Of a DNA stretch of 37,443 bases, positions 1 through 8,920 are shown in pieces. The stretch comes from an uncultured Holdemania sp. (GTDB taxonomy: Bacteria > Bacillota_I > Bacilli_A > Erysipelotrichales > Erysipelotrichaceae): the NCBI GenBank assembly GCA_947037125.1, contig CAMQTJ010000019.1, positions 1-37,443 of the forward strand, given 5' to 3'. Every line of letters begins with the position of its first letter. Position 1 is the first letter of the stretch. A model generated the notes under the pieces. It was not told the DNA's origin, searched no databases, and was given only the letters and a program-made list of their open reading frames with translations. The position numbers were made by a program, and so were the translations under genes.

Positions 1-95
1 TAATACCAACAATAATACCAACAATAATACCAACAATAATACCAACAATAATACCAACAGTGATACCAGATGTTTCTAATCCTGTTGGTGGATAA
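1..95 (+). CDS. C-terminal end of a surface protein with Pro-Thr repeats (partial)
   Basis: Reading from base 3, an open frame runs off the left edge and stops with TAA at 93-95. It encodes about four and a half copies of the tetrapeptide Ile-Pro-Thr-Ile followed by a short tail ending in Gly-Gly. Each copy comes from a 12-base tandem repeat. A similar 12-base repeat giving Ile-Glu-Pro-Thr ends the LCP protein encoded at 896-3181, so this may be the tail of another exported wall-associated protein, possibly a second LCP. That is analogy only, because no catalytic domain is visible. The other two forward frames give Asn/Thr-rich or interrupted translations that look less natural. Confidence 0.55.
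   Translation, partial: IPTIIPTIIPTIIPTIIPTVIPDVSNPVGG
3..62 (+). repeat. 12-bp tandem repeat encoding Ile-Pro-Thr-Ile
   Basis: Unit ataccaacaata in four perfect copies plus a fifth that diverges in its last bases. The array touches the window edge, so its full length is unknown. The period is a multiple of three, so copy-number change would lengthen or shorten the protein stalk without a frameshift. Confidence 0.9.
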
Positions 96-148
96 TCTTG
101 TAGTAAGTAATATTGGTATTTTGAGGAAAATAGAAATGGAGAATAGAT

Positions 149-775
149 ATGAGTAAAGATAAAAAAAATACAGTTAAGATTAACTATAAGAATATAGTTA
201 TATTAGTTGCAGGAATTATTTTAATTAGTGCAGTACTATTTATTGGTGTTAAATTTCTTAGTAATAATGGTGGGGAAGTACCGAAAGATGTTATCCAAAA
301 AGAATCATCTACAACACCTTATTCATTAAGAAGTAATGCAACTGATTATCAAAATGAATTATATAAATTACTAGAGGATTCTTATAAAAATGATAAAAAT
401 TCATTAGAAACGGCTGAGCTTGTTGCAATGAATTTTGTTGCTGATTTTTATACATTGAGTAATAAAACAATTAAAAATGATATTGGGGGTGCTCAGTTTT
501 GGTATCCTGATTATCGTTTGAATTTTAGAGATTCTGCTATTAATTCATATTATTTCAACTTAGAAACGATGATTGATGACTTTGGAAGTGAAAATTTACC
601 AACAGTAACTTCAGTGAATGTTGTATCTTCAAATTTAAATTCTTCTAAACAGGAATATTCAATTAAATTAGAGTGGACGTATGATGAACACGAATTAGCA
701 GGCGAAATTCAAACATCTGCATCAATTTATTTATTAGTATATGACACAGGTATGTTTATTTCTGTCATAAATTAA
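149..775 (+). CDS. Membrane-anchored extracytoplasmic protein of unknown function
   Basis: The protein has 208 residues: a short basic N-terminus, one transmembrane helix at about residues 17-38, then an extracytoplasmic domain of about 165 residues. I do not recognise a named family. The domain carries an aromatic stretch with the motif NDIGGAQFWYPDYR near residues 110-123, and its size would suit a small alpha/beta (NTF2-like) fold, which is a guess. There is no lipobox cysteine. The ATG is preceded by a GGAG ribosome binding site. It lies 53 bases after a Pro-Thr-repeat protein and ahead of the LCP gene, with a strong terminator after it, so it is probably co-transcribed with the upstream partial gene and acts at the outer membrane face or in the wall. 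Confidence 0.7.
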   Translation: MSKDKKNTVKINYKNIVILVAGIILISAVLFIGVKFLSNNGGEVPKDVIQKESSTTPYSLRSNATDYQNELYKLLEDSYKNDKNSLETAELVAMNFVADFYTLSNKTIKNDIGGAQFWYPDYRLNFRDSAINSYYFNLETMIDDFGSENLPTVTSVNVVSSNLNSSKQEYSIKLEWTYDEHELAGEIQTSASIYLLVYDTGMFISVIN

Positions 776-788
776 AACATTTAATATA

Positions 789-847
789 GGGGCTTTAAGA
801 AATGAGGAGAGATATCCTTATTTCTTATTATGCCCTTTTTTATTTTG
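789..847 (+). terminator. Rho-independent terminator after the 149-775 gene
   Basis: An inner stem aagaaatgagg (797-807) pairs with ccttatttctt (816-826), with one G-U pair. An outer GGGC/GCCC clamp (790-793 with 832-835) is followed directly by a T-rich run from 836. It separates the upstream unit from the LCP gene. Confidence 0.8.
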
Positions 848-873
848 TGAATTATTGTCTTGAAAGGGATAGT
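845..873 (+). promoter_or_regulatory. Possible weak promoter for the LCP gene
   Basis: TTGTGA (845-850), 17 bases, then GATAGT (868-873). Both boxes are imperfect. It follows the terminator at 789-847 and precedes the ribosome binding site AAGGTG at 886-891. Confidence 0.3.
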
Positions 874-895
874 TTAGGGCTATCGAAGGTGTAAT

Positions 896-3181
896 ATGCT
901 AAACAAAAAAAATACATTTAAAACTACAATCCTCATATTTAGTTTAATAACGATATTATCGTCAATTTATACGTCGTTTAAAATATGGAATTATGGTGGA
1001 TTAGATACAATTTTACGAATTATAATAATAATGATTATTTTACTTGTGGCTTTAATAAGTTTTGTTGCAACGCTAAAATTAGCATTATCAAAAGTCAAAT
1101 ATATATATAAAGGTAAGGTCAAATATAAAAGAGTTATCAAAGTTGTATTTACAATGTTTTTAAGTATAAGTTATATAATAATTAATTTATTTGCAGCTAG
1201 CTTTCTAACTAAACTTGACGATACATTAAATGATATATCAGTTAGTGAAGAAACATATGTTGGCGCTATAGTTGTTATGGAAGATAGTTTAATTAAGTCT
1301 GTAGATGATTTAAAAGATAAAAAAATAGGTTTTTTCGATATGAAGGAAAGTATGGAAAATTACATTGTTCCAAATTTAATTTTGCAAGATTTAGAGATGA
1401 TCGACCAAGTTTCATTATTACCTTATGAAGATTTTAATTTCTTAATGGGGGCGCTATATGATGGAGATATTGATGCAATTTATATATCAGCTAGTTATAC
1501 TTCAATGTTTGAAAATGTAGAAGGATTTAAAGATATAAATACTAAAACAAGAATTATTGAAACAAGAGAAGAAGTAATGAAGATTGAAAATACAAATACT
1601 GGAAGCGTTGATGATTTACAAGAACCTTTTAGTGTGCTACTTATGGGAGTAGATGAAAAACTACCTTCAAAAAATGGGCAATTAACCGGTAATTCAGATG
1701 CACTTTTTCTAGCAACAGTAAATCCTGTGAATTTTACAGTAAATATAACAAGTATTCCACGTGATACTTATGTTCCTATTGCATGTTATGGGGACAAGCG
1801 ACGTGATAAAATAACTCACGCTAATGCTGGTGGTACAGACTGTGTTGTTGAAACAGTTGGAGATATGTTTGGGATTGATATAGATTATTATATTAAACTT
1901 AATTTTACAGGATTAGAAGATTTAGTTGATGCATTAGGTGGGGTTTATGTAACTGTTGATGCAGATAAATATCCTGATGGATTAGTTGAGCAAAACAGTA
2001 ATCGTTTCGATGAAAAAGGTCACGATTGGATACACATACCTGCTGGAACTAATAAAGTTGACGGTGAACAAGCATTATCTTTTGCAAGAAAGAGATATGG
2101 TTTAGACGGTGGTGCAACTGAGCGCGCAGCTAATCAAACCATGGTAATTAATGGTATTATTAATGAATTAATGAGTTTGTCAGGTGTTTCTAAAATATAT
2201 GATGTACTTGATGCAGTAGGTAAAAATTTTCAAACTAATCTATCAGCAGAACAAATGACTTCGTTTTACAAGTTTGGAATTGAAATATTACAAAGATCTA
2301 AAGGTTTAAATATTAATGATGCAATGATTATTGATTATTATTTAGTGTCAGGGTATGACAGAGATATATATTCAGAAAATTCTAATAGATTATTATATTA
2401 TTATGTTCCATATGTAAAAGGCATAGAAAGTATTACAGAAAAAATACATTTAAATTTAGGACTGATTGAGTATAAAATTCCTAATTATTATTCATATAGC
2501 GTTTTTTATCCATATGTAAAAGAGCAAGCTCAGTTTTATTCATATGATGAAGATGAAGAAGACTTTCCAGTTCCACCTCTTGTTCCTAATATGAAAGGTT
2601 ATTTACAGAGTGAAGCAATTGCGTGGGCTAACAAGAATTCTATACCTTATTCAATTAATTACATTGAAGCAGGAAATCCTAAATATGTCGATGGACTTGA
2701 AAATGGATATGTTTTAGGACACAATCAAGTAGTAGATAGCTTAGCTAGCAAAGTTGATTCAATAGTTTTTGATATTATAAAAAATGTCGAAGATAGTGCT
2801 TTGCTAACGATTAATGGAGAATCTACAATTACGCTTAAAATTGGAGAGACATATACTGAAAAAGGTATTCAATTTAAAGATAGTAAAGGGAATAACATCG
2901 ATATAATTCCAAAAATTAAGATTACAGATGATAATGGTAATACAGTAGATACAATTAGTACTCAATCTGAAAATACCTTTACTGTTATGTACACAGTAAA
3001 ATATAATGATAAAGAATACACAATTTCTCGTAAAGTAGTAATTATCAAAAATGAAGTTGTTCCGTCACCTACACCTTCAATTGAACCAACAATTGAACCA
3101 ACAATTGAACCAACAATTGAGCCTACAGAACAACCAACTAGTGAACCTGTAGTGACACCATCCATAACTCCTGATATTTAA
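896..3181 (+). CDS. LytR-CpsA-Psr (LCP) wall-polymer ligase with extra solute-binding-like and Ig-like domains
   Basis: LCP enzymes transfer lipid-linked glycopolymers onto peptidoglycan outside the membrane. This 761-residue protein is about twice the usual LCP length. It starts with three transmembrane helices (about 10-30, 40-65, 78-105). A stretch at about 115-235 follows that resembles one lobe of a periplasmic solute-binding protein (motif SVDDLKDKKIGF, then DGDIDAIYIS). The LCP domain begins near residue 244 (SVLLMGVDE) and has the hallmarks SIPRDTYV, KITHANAGG, ALSFARKRYG and a cysteine pair around the KITHANAGG region. Next come a PASTA-like segment (about 560-630), an Ig-like domain of DUF5011 type (about 635-725) and a Pro-Thr-Glu tail made by a 12-base repeat. 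It is flanked by terminators on both sides, so it is probably a single-gene unit. The LCP call is firm; the accessory domain calls are by eye. Confidence 0.9.
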   Translation: MLNKKNTFKTTILIFSLITILSSIYTSFKIWNYGGLDTILRIIIIMIILLVALISFVATLKLALSKVKYIYKGKVKYKRVIKVVFTMFLSISYIIINLFAASFLTKLDDTLNDISVSEETYVGAIVVMEDSLIKSVDDLKDKKIGFFDMKESMENYIVPNLILQDLEMIDQVSLLPYEDFNFLMGALYDGDIDAIYISASYTSMFENVEGFKDINTKTRIIETREEVMKIENTNTGSVDDLQEPFSVLLMGVDEKLPSKNGQLTGNSDALFLATVNPVNFTVNITSIPRDTYVPIACYGDKRRDKITHANAGGTDCVVETVGDMFGIDIDYYIKLNFTGLEDLVDALGGVYVTVDADKYPDGLVEQNSNRFDEKGHDWIHIPAGTNKVDGEQALSFARKRYGLDGGATERAANQTMVINGIINELMSLSGVSKIYDVLDAVGKNFQTNLSAEQMTSFYKFGIEILQRSKGLNINDAMIIDYYLVSGYDRDIYSENSNRLLYYYVPYVKGIESITEKIHLNLGLIEYKIPNYYSYSVFYPYVKEQAQFYSYDEDEEDFPVPPLVPNMKGYLQSEAIAWANKNSIPYSINYIEAGNPKYVDGLENGYVLGHNQVVDSLASKVDSIVFDIIKNVEDSALLTINGESTITLKIGETYTEKGIQFKDSKGNNIDIIPKIKITDDNGNTVDTISTQSENTFTVMYTVKYNDKEYTISRKVVIIKNEVVPSPTPSIEPTIEPTIEPTIEPTEQPTSEPVVTPSITPDI
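3080..3127 (+). repeat. 12-bp tandem repeat encoding Ile-Glu-Pro-Thr in the LCP tail
   Basis: Unit attgaaccaaca in three perfect copies and one diverged copy, in frame inside the LCP gene. It encodes a Pro/Thr/Glu stalk likely to cross the wall. Same period and same Pro-Thr spacing as the array at 3-62, but a different DNA sequence. Confidence 0.9.
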
Positions 3182-3252
3182 AATATTATGGGTATGATAT
3201 AAATGTGGCCATATTAACTATATTATTAAAATTGTATTATAAAAATATAAAG

Positions 3253-3282
3253 AAGACTATGAATAAATTTCATAGTCTTTTT
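3253..3282 (+). terminator. Rho-independent terminator after the LCP gene
   Basis: Perfect 11-bp stem aagactatgaa (3253-3263) with ttcatagtctt (3269-3279), five-base loop, then a short T tract to 3282. Confidence 0.75.
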
Positions 3283-3287
3283 AAATA

Positions 3288-3296
3288 TGTTATAAT
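3288..3296 (+). promoter_or_regulatory. Extended -10 promoter of the main polysaccharide operon
   Basis: TGTTATAAT, an extended -10 with a perfect TATAAT, just after the LCP terminator and 21 bases before the flippase ATG. No good -35 box is seen, as expected for extended -10 promoters. The predicted start of transcription falls next to the AGGAG ribosome binding site, so the leader would be very short. Confidence 0.55.
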
Positions 3297-3317
3297 AAAG
3301 TAATAGGAGATAATTTT

Positions 3318-4823
3318 ATGCGTACAAAAAATTCACTATTAAATATGATTACAAATCTTTTACCTAGTTTAATAATACCAATTATATCAATGGTTAAACT
3401 TAGTTGGTTACTAAATGGCTACGGAATTGATATATATGGAATGAACTTATATTTAACTCAAGTTATGGGATATTTAAACTTAGTTGAAGGCGGATTTGGA
3501 TTTGCTTTTGTTCAGGCTTTATATAAACCCTTGGCTGATGACGATAAGGATAAAGTAAGAGAATTATATTATGGAGCTTGCTTCATATTAAAAATCATTG
3601 GAATTATTATTTTTTGTATAGGAATAATAGTTTGTTTTGGAATACCACTACTTATGAAAACCCCATTAGATTTTGATTTTGTTAGAATGGTATTTATGTT
3701 AATGATAGTACCAACTGTTGTTGATTATTTTTTGATGGGACCAAGTTTAGTTATGCAAGCAGATCAAAAAGAATACATTTTGAATATTATTCGTAAAAGT
3801 ATACAAATATTACGTGCTGTAACGCATTTATTCATAATTTATTCTGGATTTAACTATTTGTGGATTCCGATTGTAGAAGGAGCTTACATAATTATTCAAG
3901 TTTTAATATCTAGAACTATAGTCTTTAAATATTATCCTTGGCTAAAACAAAAGGCTAAAATGGATTTATCTACTTTGAATAATGCGAAACAGGTATTTGC
4001 TCACCGTTTAGCAGGTGTTGTTTTAGCAAGTACTGATAGTATTTTACTTACATCAATGATTGGTACCCATGCTACTGCAATTTTTGGGAATTATATATAT
4101 ATAACGGGTGAATTACAAAAGATATTAGAAAGTATTATTAACGCACCAAAAGCAAGTTTTGGAAATTTATTTGCTCAAGATAGTGGCAATTCATATAATG
4201 TTTTTAAGGAATTTTTTAGTTTTTCAACTTTTATTGCAACTGTAGTTTGTACTACTGTATTTATCACAATTAATGATTTTATCGGTCTATGGCAAAATGA
4301 ATTAATGGTATTAGGAATAGTTGATGCAGCTATGTTTAGTTTTATTCTTTATTTTATTTTAGCAAGACAGCCAATAATGATTGTACGTGATGCTAATGGA
4401 TTATTTAAGGAATCTAAAAAGTTTGCTTATTTAGAAGCTGTGCTTAACTTTGGATTTTCATTTATTGCAATTTATTTGTATGGAATAACAGGGGCTTTAA
4501 TTGTGACATTCTTTACTTATCTTGTATCTGATTTATTTATGAATTCAAGATTAGTTTATAAAAGAGTTTTTTCTATTGAAATAATCAATTATTATAAAAT
4601 GTACATAAGTAAAATTTTAATAGTACTGTTTATAGGGGCTATATCTTATTTTGTTTGGGATATTATAAGTATTTATGTAACTAATTTATTAATGTGGTTC
4701 ATTTTTGCAGGTTTATTTTTCACTTTTATTGTAGGAATAACATTTGGTATATATTACTTAATGTTTGCAGATTTCAAATTGTTTATTTCAAGATTTATAA
4801 CTATCTTGAAAAATAGAAAATAG
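3318..4823 (+). CDS. Polysaccharide flippase-like membrane protein (Wzx/MOP type)
   Basis: The protein has 501 residues and about twelve to fourteen hydrophobic helices spread over its length, with short polar loops and no soluble domain. This is the size and layout of the MOP-superfamily exporters that flip lipid-linked repeat units across the membrane. Position supports the call: it is the first gene of an operon that continues with five glycosyltransferases and a polymerase-like protein. Helix 1 follows directly after a basic N-terminus, and AGGAG precedes the ATG. It resembles MOP-type export proteins found in capsule clusters. The substrate cannot be read from sequence. Confidence 0.75.
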   Translation: MRTKNSLLNMITNLLPSLIIPIISMVKLSWLLNGYGIDIYGMNLYLTQVMGYLNLVEGGFGFAFVQALYKPLADDDKDKVRELYYGACFILKIIGIIIFCIGIIVCFGIPLLMKTPLDFDFVRMVFMLMIVPTVVDYFLMGPSLVMQADQKEYILNIIRKSIQILRAVTHLFIIYSGFNYLWIPIVEGAYIIIQVLISRTIVFKYYPWLKQKAKMDLSTLNNAKQVFAHRLAGVVLASTDSILLTSMIGTHATAIFGNYIYITGELQKILESIINAPKASFGNLFAQDSGNSYNVFKEFFSFSTFIATVVCTTVFITINDFIGLWQNELMVLGIVDAAMFSFILYFILARQPIMIVRDANGLFKESKKFAYLEAVLNFGFSFIAIYLYGITGALIVTFFTYLVSDLFMNSRLVYKRVFSIEIINYYKMYISKILIVLFIGAISYFVWDIISIYVTNLLMWFIFAGLFFTFIVGITFGIYYLMFADFKLFISRFITILKNRK

Positions 4824-4838
4824 TAAGGAGAAACTTTT

Positions 4839-5801
4839 ATGAAGGTAAGCATAATTATACCGATATATAATGTTGAGGATTATTTAGTTAAATGTCTTGA
4901 TTCTGTAATTAATCAGACTTATAAAGATATTAAAATTATATTAGTCAATGATGGTAGTCTTGATAATAGTCAATTAATTATTGATGAATATAAAATAAAA
5001 GATAAGCGTATTTTAGCTTTAACAAAAACAAATGGTGGACTTAGTGATGCTCGAAATTATGGATTGAATTATGTTGAATCTGAATATATTTTCTTTTTAG
5101 ATAGCGATGATTACTTACAAAACGATGCAATTGAATTATTAGTTCATAGTGCAATGAAATATGACTCAGATTTAGTTTTTTGTGATTATAATGAGATTGA
5201 TGTTGTAGTAAATAGTAGTAAAGCTATTACATCAAATACAGAATTGAATGGGGTAGATTTTAATAATAATCCTAATATTTTAAATGAAATGCCACATTGT
5301 GCATGGAACAAACTATATCGATTCTCTTTATTTAAAGATTTTAAAATTACATTTCCAAAGGGGTTATACTATGAAGATGTTGCAACAAGTCCTAAAATTT
5401 ATTTGCATGCAAAAAAGATATCTTATGTGAAAAAACCGTTAATTAATTATTTAGTTAATCGACCAGGAAACATAACAGGTACAATTAGTAATAAAGTTTT
5501 GGATATTGTGCAAGATTTACAAATTATAAATGATTATTATAAAACAAATGATAGCTTCACACTATTAAAAAATGAATTAGAATTGTTTAATATTCGTTTA
5601 ATTTACGATAATTTATGGAAAATGAAATATACAGATAATATTGAACTTATCGATAGTTTATTTGAAAATTCATTTAATTTATTAGATGCTAATTTTACTA
5701 ATTGGCGAAATAATAAATATTTTAATAAAAATTCTAAGATTACAAATTTAATAATCAAAAATAAATTTATATATAAATTAAAATCTAAAAGAAAGTGGTG
5801 A
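4839..5801 (+). CDS. Family 2 glycosyltransferase (first of four related copies)
   Basis: A 320-residue cytoplasmic GT-A enzyme predicted to add a sugar from a nucleotide sugar to the lipid-linked repeat unit. The N-terminus has the GT2 signature (SIIIPIYNVEDYL), then VNDGS near residue 37, NGGLSDARN near 67, and the metal-binding D88-S-D90-D91. An ED motif in the YYEDVATSP region fits the catalytic base position. The C-terminal half (NRPGNIT, then a YYK-ND segment) is shared with the genes at 6804 and 8921, which points to duplication. AAGGAG precedes the ATG. The next gene starts 4 bases after the stop. Donor and acceptor are unknown. Confidence 0.85.
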   Translation: MKVSIIIPIYNVEDYLVKCLDSVINQTYKDIKIILVNDGSLDNSQLIIDEYKIKDKRILALTKTNGGLSDARNYGLNYVESEYIFFLDSDDYLQNDAIELLVHSAMKYDSDLVFCDYNEIDVVVNSSKAITSNTELNGVDFNNNPNILNEMPHCAWNKLYRFSLFKDFKITFPKGLYYEDVATSPKIYLHAKKISYVKKPLINYLVNRPGNITGTISNKVLDIVQDLQIINDYYKTNDSFTLLKNELELFNIRLIYDNLWKMKYTDNIELIDSLFENSFNLLDANFTNWRNNKYFNKNSKITNLIIKNKFIYKLKSKRKW

Positions 5802-5805
5802 TTTT

Positions 5806-6810
5806 ATGAAAATTTCAATATTAATACCTGTCTATAATGCACAAAAGTTTATAGACAAGACAATTAAATCTATACTAATACAAGATTTTGATGATTTTGA
5901 AATTTTGATAATCAATGATGGTTCTACAGATAATACACTTGAAATAATTAATAATCTAAATGATAATCGAATTAGGATTATCACTAAGGAAAACGGTGGG
6001 ATATCATCTGCAAGAAATTGTGCAATAAGCAATGCATTAGGCGAGTATATTTTATTTGTAGACGCTGATGATTACATTGAAAAAGATACATTAAAAAAAC
6101 TATATTATACAGCAATTGAAAATAGTGTTGATTTTGTTGTTTTTAATTATCGATATGTTTATGCAGATTATGAAAAAGATATGTATATTAAAAAATTTAG
6201 TATTACAAGTTTTGAAAAATCACCCAATATTCTATTGGATGTAATGCCTCAATTTTGGAATAAATTAATTAAAACATCGTTTATACAATCGTTGAGTATT
6301 AAGTGTCCTGAGGGTTTGGTTTTTGAAGATCTTTATTTTTATTCTTGTATGGCTACAACAATTAATTCTATTTGTTGTATTGATGATATTTTATTGAATT
6401 ATGTTCAACAAGATGAAAGTATTATGGCTAAAGCAAAATCAGTTAAAAGTGGAATTTATGATTTTGAAATAATATCTAAGTTAATTATTGAATATTACAA
6501 AAATAATAATCTAATGCAATTTAGTGAATTGTTGACATCTTTATTAGCATTAAATGCTAGAGAAATTGTAGATTCATTATTTTCGAATGATAACATAAGT
6601 TTGAAATCTAAAAAAGAAGCTATTAATTCCGTTTTAACACCTTTAAATGAATTTAATGGTTCATGGTATAGTAATCATGATTATAGGCTTAAATATAGTG
6701 ATAAAAGTCTTAGCTTTAAAGCTAAGCGTTATATTATTGATTACTTACTTAGTAAAAATAAGCTTGATTTTATCTTTAAATATATATTGAAAGGAAATAT
6801 TGTATGTTAA
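5806..6810 (+). CDS. Family 2 glycosyltransferase (second copy, divergent C-terminus)
   Basis: A 334-residue GT-A fold enzyme with SILIPVYNAQKF at the start, INDGSTDNT near residue 37, NGGISSARN near 65 and the metal site D86-A-D88-D89. The acidic FEDLYFY motif follows near residue 176. Where its sisters have an Arg/Pro-Gly segment (NRPGNIT, RTGSI, RDGSI), this one has QQDESIM, so its acceptor pocket may differ. It overlaps the next gene by 7 bases, which suggests translational coupling. Role: one step of repeat-unit assembly on the cytoplasmic face. Confidence 0.85.
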   Translation: MKISILIPVYNAQKFIDKTIKSILIQDFDDFEILIINDGSTDNTLEIINNLNDNRIRIITKENGGISSARNCAISNALGEYILFVDADDYIEKDTLKKLYYTAIENSVDFVVFNYRYVYADYEKDMYIKKFSITSFEKSPNILLDVMPQFWNKLIKTSFIQSLSIKCPEGLVFEDLYFYSCMATTINSICCIDDILLNYVQQDESIMAKAKSVKSGIYDFEIISKLIIEYYKNNNLMQFSELLTSLLALNAREIVDSLFSNDNISLKSKKEAINSVLTPLNEFNGSWYSNHDYRLKYSDKSLSFKAKRYIIDYLLSKNKLDFIFKYILKGNIVC

Positions 6811-7763
6811 GTGTAATTATCCCAATTTATAATGTTGAAAAATATTTATATGATTGTTTACAAAGTTGCTTTGTAGCTTCAAAAAATCATGAAGTACAAT
6901 TTTTATTAATTGATGATGGTTCTAAAGATAATAGTAAAGTTATAGCTAATCAATTTTGCGAAAAATATGAAAATTTCAACTATTATTATAAAGATAATGG
7001 CGGTTTAAGTGATGCAAGAAATTATGGTTTACTACAAAGTAAATATGATTATATATTCTTTTTAGATAGTGATGATAAAGTATCAATTGACTGTTTTGAT
7101 TTGATTTTTGAAAAAATTGAACAAAAGCCAGATATAATTGTTTTTGATATGTTATTTGTATGGGAAAATAGTGATGAAACTAAGTATTTAAAATGTTTTG
7201 ATGAATCTGATGATCCTATAAATAGTTTACTATTAAAAACACCAAGTGCATGTAACAAAGTGTTTAAGAAGCAACATTTATTAGATAATAAATTTCCTTT
7301 AGGATTATATTATGAGGATTTAGCGACAATACCAAATATCTATCTTCAAGTAAAAAAGGTTAGTTATATTAATTCACCTTTATATATCTATTTACAAAGA
7401 ACAGGTTCTATTATTTATACATTTAGTGATAAAACATTGGATATATTTGTAGGTTTAAACAGAATTGTAAATAAATATAAGGATAATGATTTATTTGAAA
7501 AATATAATGAACAACTTGAGTATTTTTGTATAGAACATTTACTTTTATATTCAAATAGACGTTTTTTTAATTCTAATAATCCAAAAGATTATTTTAAATT
7601 AAGTTCAGATTTTATGTTGAAATATTTTTCGAACTGGAAAAATAATAGCTACTATAAAAATATGTCATTAAATGATAAATTATTTATTAAATTATCATTT
7701 AATGGAAATGTAATGATGCTTAAATCAATTATTAATTTAAAGAAAGTTATTAAGGGTAAATAA
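6804..7763 (+). CDS. Family 2 glycosyltransferase (third copy)
   Basis: A 319-residue GT2 enzyme. The motifs are SVIIPIYNVEKYL at the start, IDDGSKDNS near residue 37, NGGLSDARN near 67, D88-S-D90-D91 for nucleotide-sugar and metal binding, and YYEDLATIP near 170. The C-terminal part (LQRTGSI, then S-D-K-T-LDI) matches the gene at 4839 closely, so they are probably recent paralogues with related acceptors. The ATG lies inside the end of the previous gene, with AAAGGA upstream. The next gene starts 1 base after the stop. Confidence 0.85.
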   Translation: MLSVIIPIYNVEKYLYDCLQSCFVASKNHEVQFLLIDDGSKDNSKVIANQFCEKYENFNYYYKDNGGLSDARNYGLLQSKYDYIFFLDSDDKVSIDCFDLIFEKIEQKPDIIVFDMLFVWENSDETKYLKCFDESDDPINSLLLKTPSACNKVFKKQHLLDNKFPLGLYYEDLATIPNIYLQVKKVSYINSPLYIYLQRTGSIIYTFSDKTLDIFVGLNRIVNKYKDNDLFEKYNEQLEYFCIEHLLLYSNRRFFNSNNPKDYFKLSSDFMLKYFSNWKNNSYYKNMSLNDKLFIKLSFNGNVMMLKSIINLKKVIKGK

Positions 7764-7764
7764 G

Positions 7765-8919
7765 ATGAAAAAAATATTAATAGTAAATGATGAAATGGTT
7801 GTAGGTGGTGTTGCAAGAGTATTAAATAATATGCTTAATCATTTAACATTAGATGATTATCAAATAGACTTATTAATATTACATAAACATGGAGACATGT
7901 TAAAAGACATCGATCCTAAATATAAAATTATAGAAGGAACAGACTTTTTTAAACTTTGTGATATTTCATTAGGGAATGCAATTAAAAGTAAAAATATTAG
8001 TTTGATTATTAAAAAGATATATTTTTACTTATTAATGAAATCAGGGTTAATTACAAAGAAAATTAAAAAAGAACGCAAAAAAATACTTAAAGATAATTAT
8101 GATGTTGAAATTGCATATAAAGAAGGTTTTTGTACAATTTTTGTAGCGAGTGGGGATAGTGTTAAAAAAGTTAACTGGGTTCATGTTGATTATGGTGTTC
8201 ATAATTATTCTGCAAATCATATGAAATTAATGAAGAATATACTTAAGAATATTGATGAACATGTATCACAATCTAATGATGCTGCAAAATCATATAAAAA
8301 AGTATTTGAAATAAATGATGAGTTTAAAATAGTTAATAATTTTATTGATACAAAATTAATAAAGAAAATGGCACTTGAACCATTCGAGTATCAAACACCT
8401 GATTTTAATATTGTCGCTGTTGGAAGACTTCATTTTCAAAAAGCAGTTTTACGTTTGTGTGATGTAGTAAAAAAACTTAAAGACGATAATTATAAATTCC
8501 ATATTTATATCATTGGAGATGGTGAACAAAGAATTGAAGTCGAAGAAAAAATTAAGTTATTAAAAATTGAAAACGAACTAATATTAGTTGGTTATGATAA
8601 AAATCCATTTAAATATATTAAAAATGCCGACTTATTTTTATTACCATCATTATATGAAAGTGCACCAACTGTAGTTTATGAAGCTTTAACAATTAATACA
8701 ACACCTATACTTAGTACTGAAGTTGCAGGTGTTAATGGCCAACTTAATTGTGGTGAATTAGGAATGATTTGTGATAATAGTGAAACAGGATTATATACAT
8801 CATTAAAATTAGTTTTAAATGACACAAGTATTTTAGAGCGATATCGTGAAAATATGAAAAAGTTTAAGAATACTAATGATATATCAGAAAATAAATTTAG
8901 AGAAATAATAGGAGTATAG
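7765..8919 (+). CDS. Family 4 (GT-B) glycosyltransferase
   Basis: A 384-residue two-lobe glycosyltransferase. The N-terminal lobe opens with a Gly-rich acceptor loop (VVGGVARVL). The C-terminal lobe has VGRLHFQKA near residue 219, IIGDGEQR near 250, and the GT4 EX7E pair E298 and E306 (ESAPTVVYE), which binds the nucleotide-sugar donor. Retaining chemistry is expected for GT4. It is the only GT-B enzyme in the window and sits among GT2 enzymes with 1-base gaps on both sides. It is a cytoplasmic or membrane-face enzyme of repeat-unit assembly; the sugar is unknown. Confidence 0.85.
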   Translation: MKKILIVNDEMVVGGVARVLNNMLNHLTLDDYQIDLLILHKHGDMLKDIDPKYKIIEGTDFFKLCDISLGNAIKSKNISLIIKKIYFYLLMKSGLITKKIKKERKKILKDNYDVEIAYKEGFCTIFVASGDSVKKVNWVHVDYGVHNYSANHMKLMKNILKNIDEHVSQSNDAAKSYKKVFEINDEFKIVNNFIDTKLIKKMALEPFEYQTPDFNIVAVGRLHFQKAVLRLCDVVKKLKDDNYKFHIYIIGDGEQRIEVEEKIKLLKIENELILVGYDKNPFKYIKNADLFLLPSLYESAPTVVYEALTINTTPILSTEVAGVNGQLNCGELGMICDNSETGLYTSLKLVLNDTSILERYRENMKKFKNTNDISENKFREIIGV

Positions 8920-8920
8920 T

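Noticed and set aside
1-62. Short regular repeats that could suggest a CRISPR array
   Set aside because: The units are 12 bases and directly adjacent with no spacers, and they encode a Pro-Thr stalk in frame.
2962-3165. Open frame on the minus strand with Gly-Ser-Ile-Val repeats
   Set aside because: It is the antisense reading of the 12-bp repeat in the LCP gene; no ribosome binding site and no family match.
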